Shown: positions 63,583 through 64,000 of the stretch, piece by piece
How the letters are laid out: every line of letters starts with the position of its first letter
Numbering within the stretch: the stretch's first letter is position 1
DNA from: QVMG01 sp032073245
Lineage (GTDB): Bacteria > Bacteroidota > Bacteroidia > Bacteroidales > Tannerellaceae
DNA: 64,000 nt
Direction: 5' to 3'
NCBI GenBank assembly: GCA_032073245.1
Contig: DAMANX010000018.1
Coordinates: 35,910 to 99,909, forward strand
Program-made: the position numbers and the translations under genes
The notes under the pieces: generated by a model
The model's input: the letters and a program-made list of their open reading frames with translations, nothing else
The model's database searches: none
Told to the model about the DNA's origin: nothing

Positions 63583-64000
63583 TTTTATACGATTAAAAGT
63601 TCACATTAAAAGAAGGTTTTATGAAAACGGTCATTAAAATATCAACAAACCTCCAACTATCATATTTTCCGTACAAATATACACAATATAATCATATAAA
63701 AAACATATATTTATTGAAAATCATCACATTGATAGATTTGACTATCAAATACAAGCTTATAATACTCTCTGTATTTTTGTACGCCAAACAAATTCTAAAT
63801 TCAAATACTATGAATATCAAGAACATTCTACACAATCCTTATTCAACTAAAATTAAATTGTGAATTTGCCCCCAAATGTTAATGATAGATTTACCCATGA
63901 AAATCAATGGAAAAAGAAAAGCTATGCAAAGAAAAGACAAAAAAAGGGGGTGTGTCAAAACGATGCACTCTCTTTTTTTGTATGTCATTCTATGCTGCTA
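63583..64000. other. right-edge intergenic region
   Basis: 418 bp, very AT-rich. It holds the leftward -7 box (63674-63681), a 7-bp inverted repeat (TTGATAG / CTATCAA, 63729-63748) and a rightward TATTTTTG (63772-63779) followed by only a 17-codon frame (63810-63863). Near the edge, 63939-63983 has an imperfect A-tract/T-tract hairpin around GGGGGTGTGTCAAAACG, terminator-like. No gene is supported. Confidence 0.5.

Noticed and set aside
63621..63863. Plus-strand open frame of 80 codons at the right edge
   Set aside because: It overlaps the promoter region of the large surface protein, is rich in Ile, Lys, Asn and Tyr as expected from random AT-rich DNA, and has no domain.

Overview
The window looks like chromosome from a gut-type Bacteroidales bacterium, most like Parabacteroides or a related Tannerellaceae genus. 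This is an inference: no 16S gene is present. The supporting signs are TAnnTTTG (-7) / TTTG (-33) promoters, Bacteroidetes-only families (DUF4491, DUF4837, DUF4974-type FecR, LptE and LptC variants), LL-diaminopimelate aminotransferase, an ADP-forming acetate-CoA ligase, and a large surface protein with a C-terminal domain resembling type IX secretion sorting domains. I see no prophage, CRISPR array or complete insertion sequence.

Layout. 1-4.9 kb: the start of a membrane protein, a frameshifted and truncated DUF5916-like gene, an FtsX/MacB-type permease, an unknown acidic protein and a VOC-fold protein. 5-12.2 kb: an accessory block with oleate hydratase, two small regulators, a LytTR response regulator with a frameshifted sensor kinase, an outer-membrane barrel and an AEC transporter. 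12.3-23 kb: a 1051-residue secreted protein, ADP-forming acetate-CoA ligase, DUF721/RecF, a TPR protein, RibH, tRNA-Tyr, tRNA-Gly and a GH20 lipoprotein. 23-31 kb: SecG, LptE and a sigma-54 activator, then a four-gene cluster (cytidylyltransferase, SDR, CDP-alcohol transferase, acyltransferase) that probably makes a lipid head group, then PdxA. 31-45.5 kb: envelope and housekeeping genes (DUF4837, RlmN, PpiD-like chaperone, CNNM/CBS protein, LptC, TPR, outer-membrane protein, CoaX, a biotin-dependent carboxylase or decarboxylase pair, deformylase, RuvX, polyprenyl sugar-phosphate transferase). 45.7-50.2 kb: OmpA and the Gmd-Fcl-RfbA nucleotide-sugar operon. 50.3-54.6 kb: an ECF sigma/FecR pair between two paralogous envelope proteins. 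55-64 kb: a membrane-anchored nuclease, a 53-residue protein, DapF-DapL and the large surface protein.

The main unexplained content is intergenic. Several families of structured repeats occur: two-hairpin elements in inverted pairs whose stems differ by compensating base changes (15.5 and 59.3 kb); a 25-26 bp palindrome seen twice (23.3 and 54.9 kb); a TTTAATGCC-rich palindrome seen twice (23.8 and 29.9 kb); and two arrays, each of four degenerate 22-nt units (45.7 and 59.1 kb). Two genes carry apparent one-base losses in short homopolymers, so either recent gene decay or consensus error must be considered.
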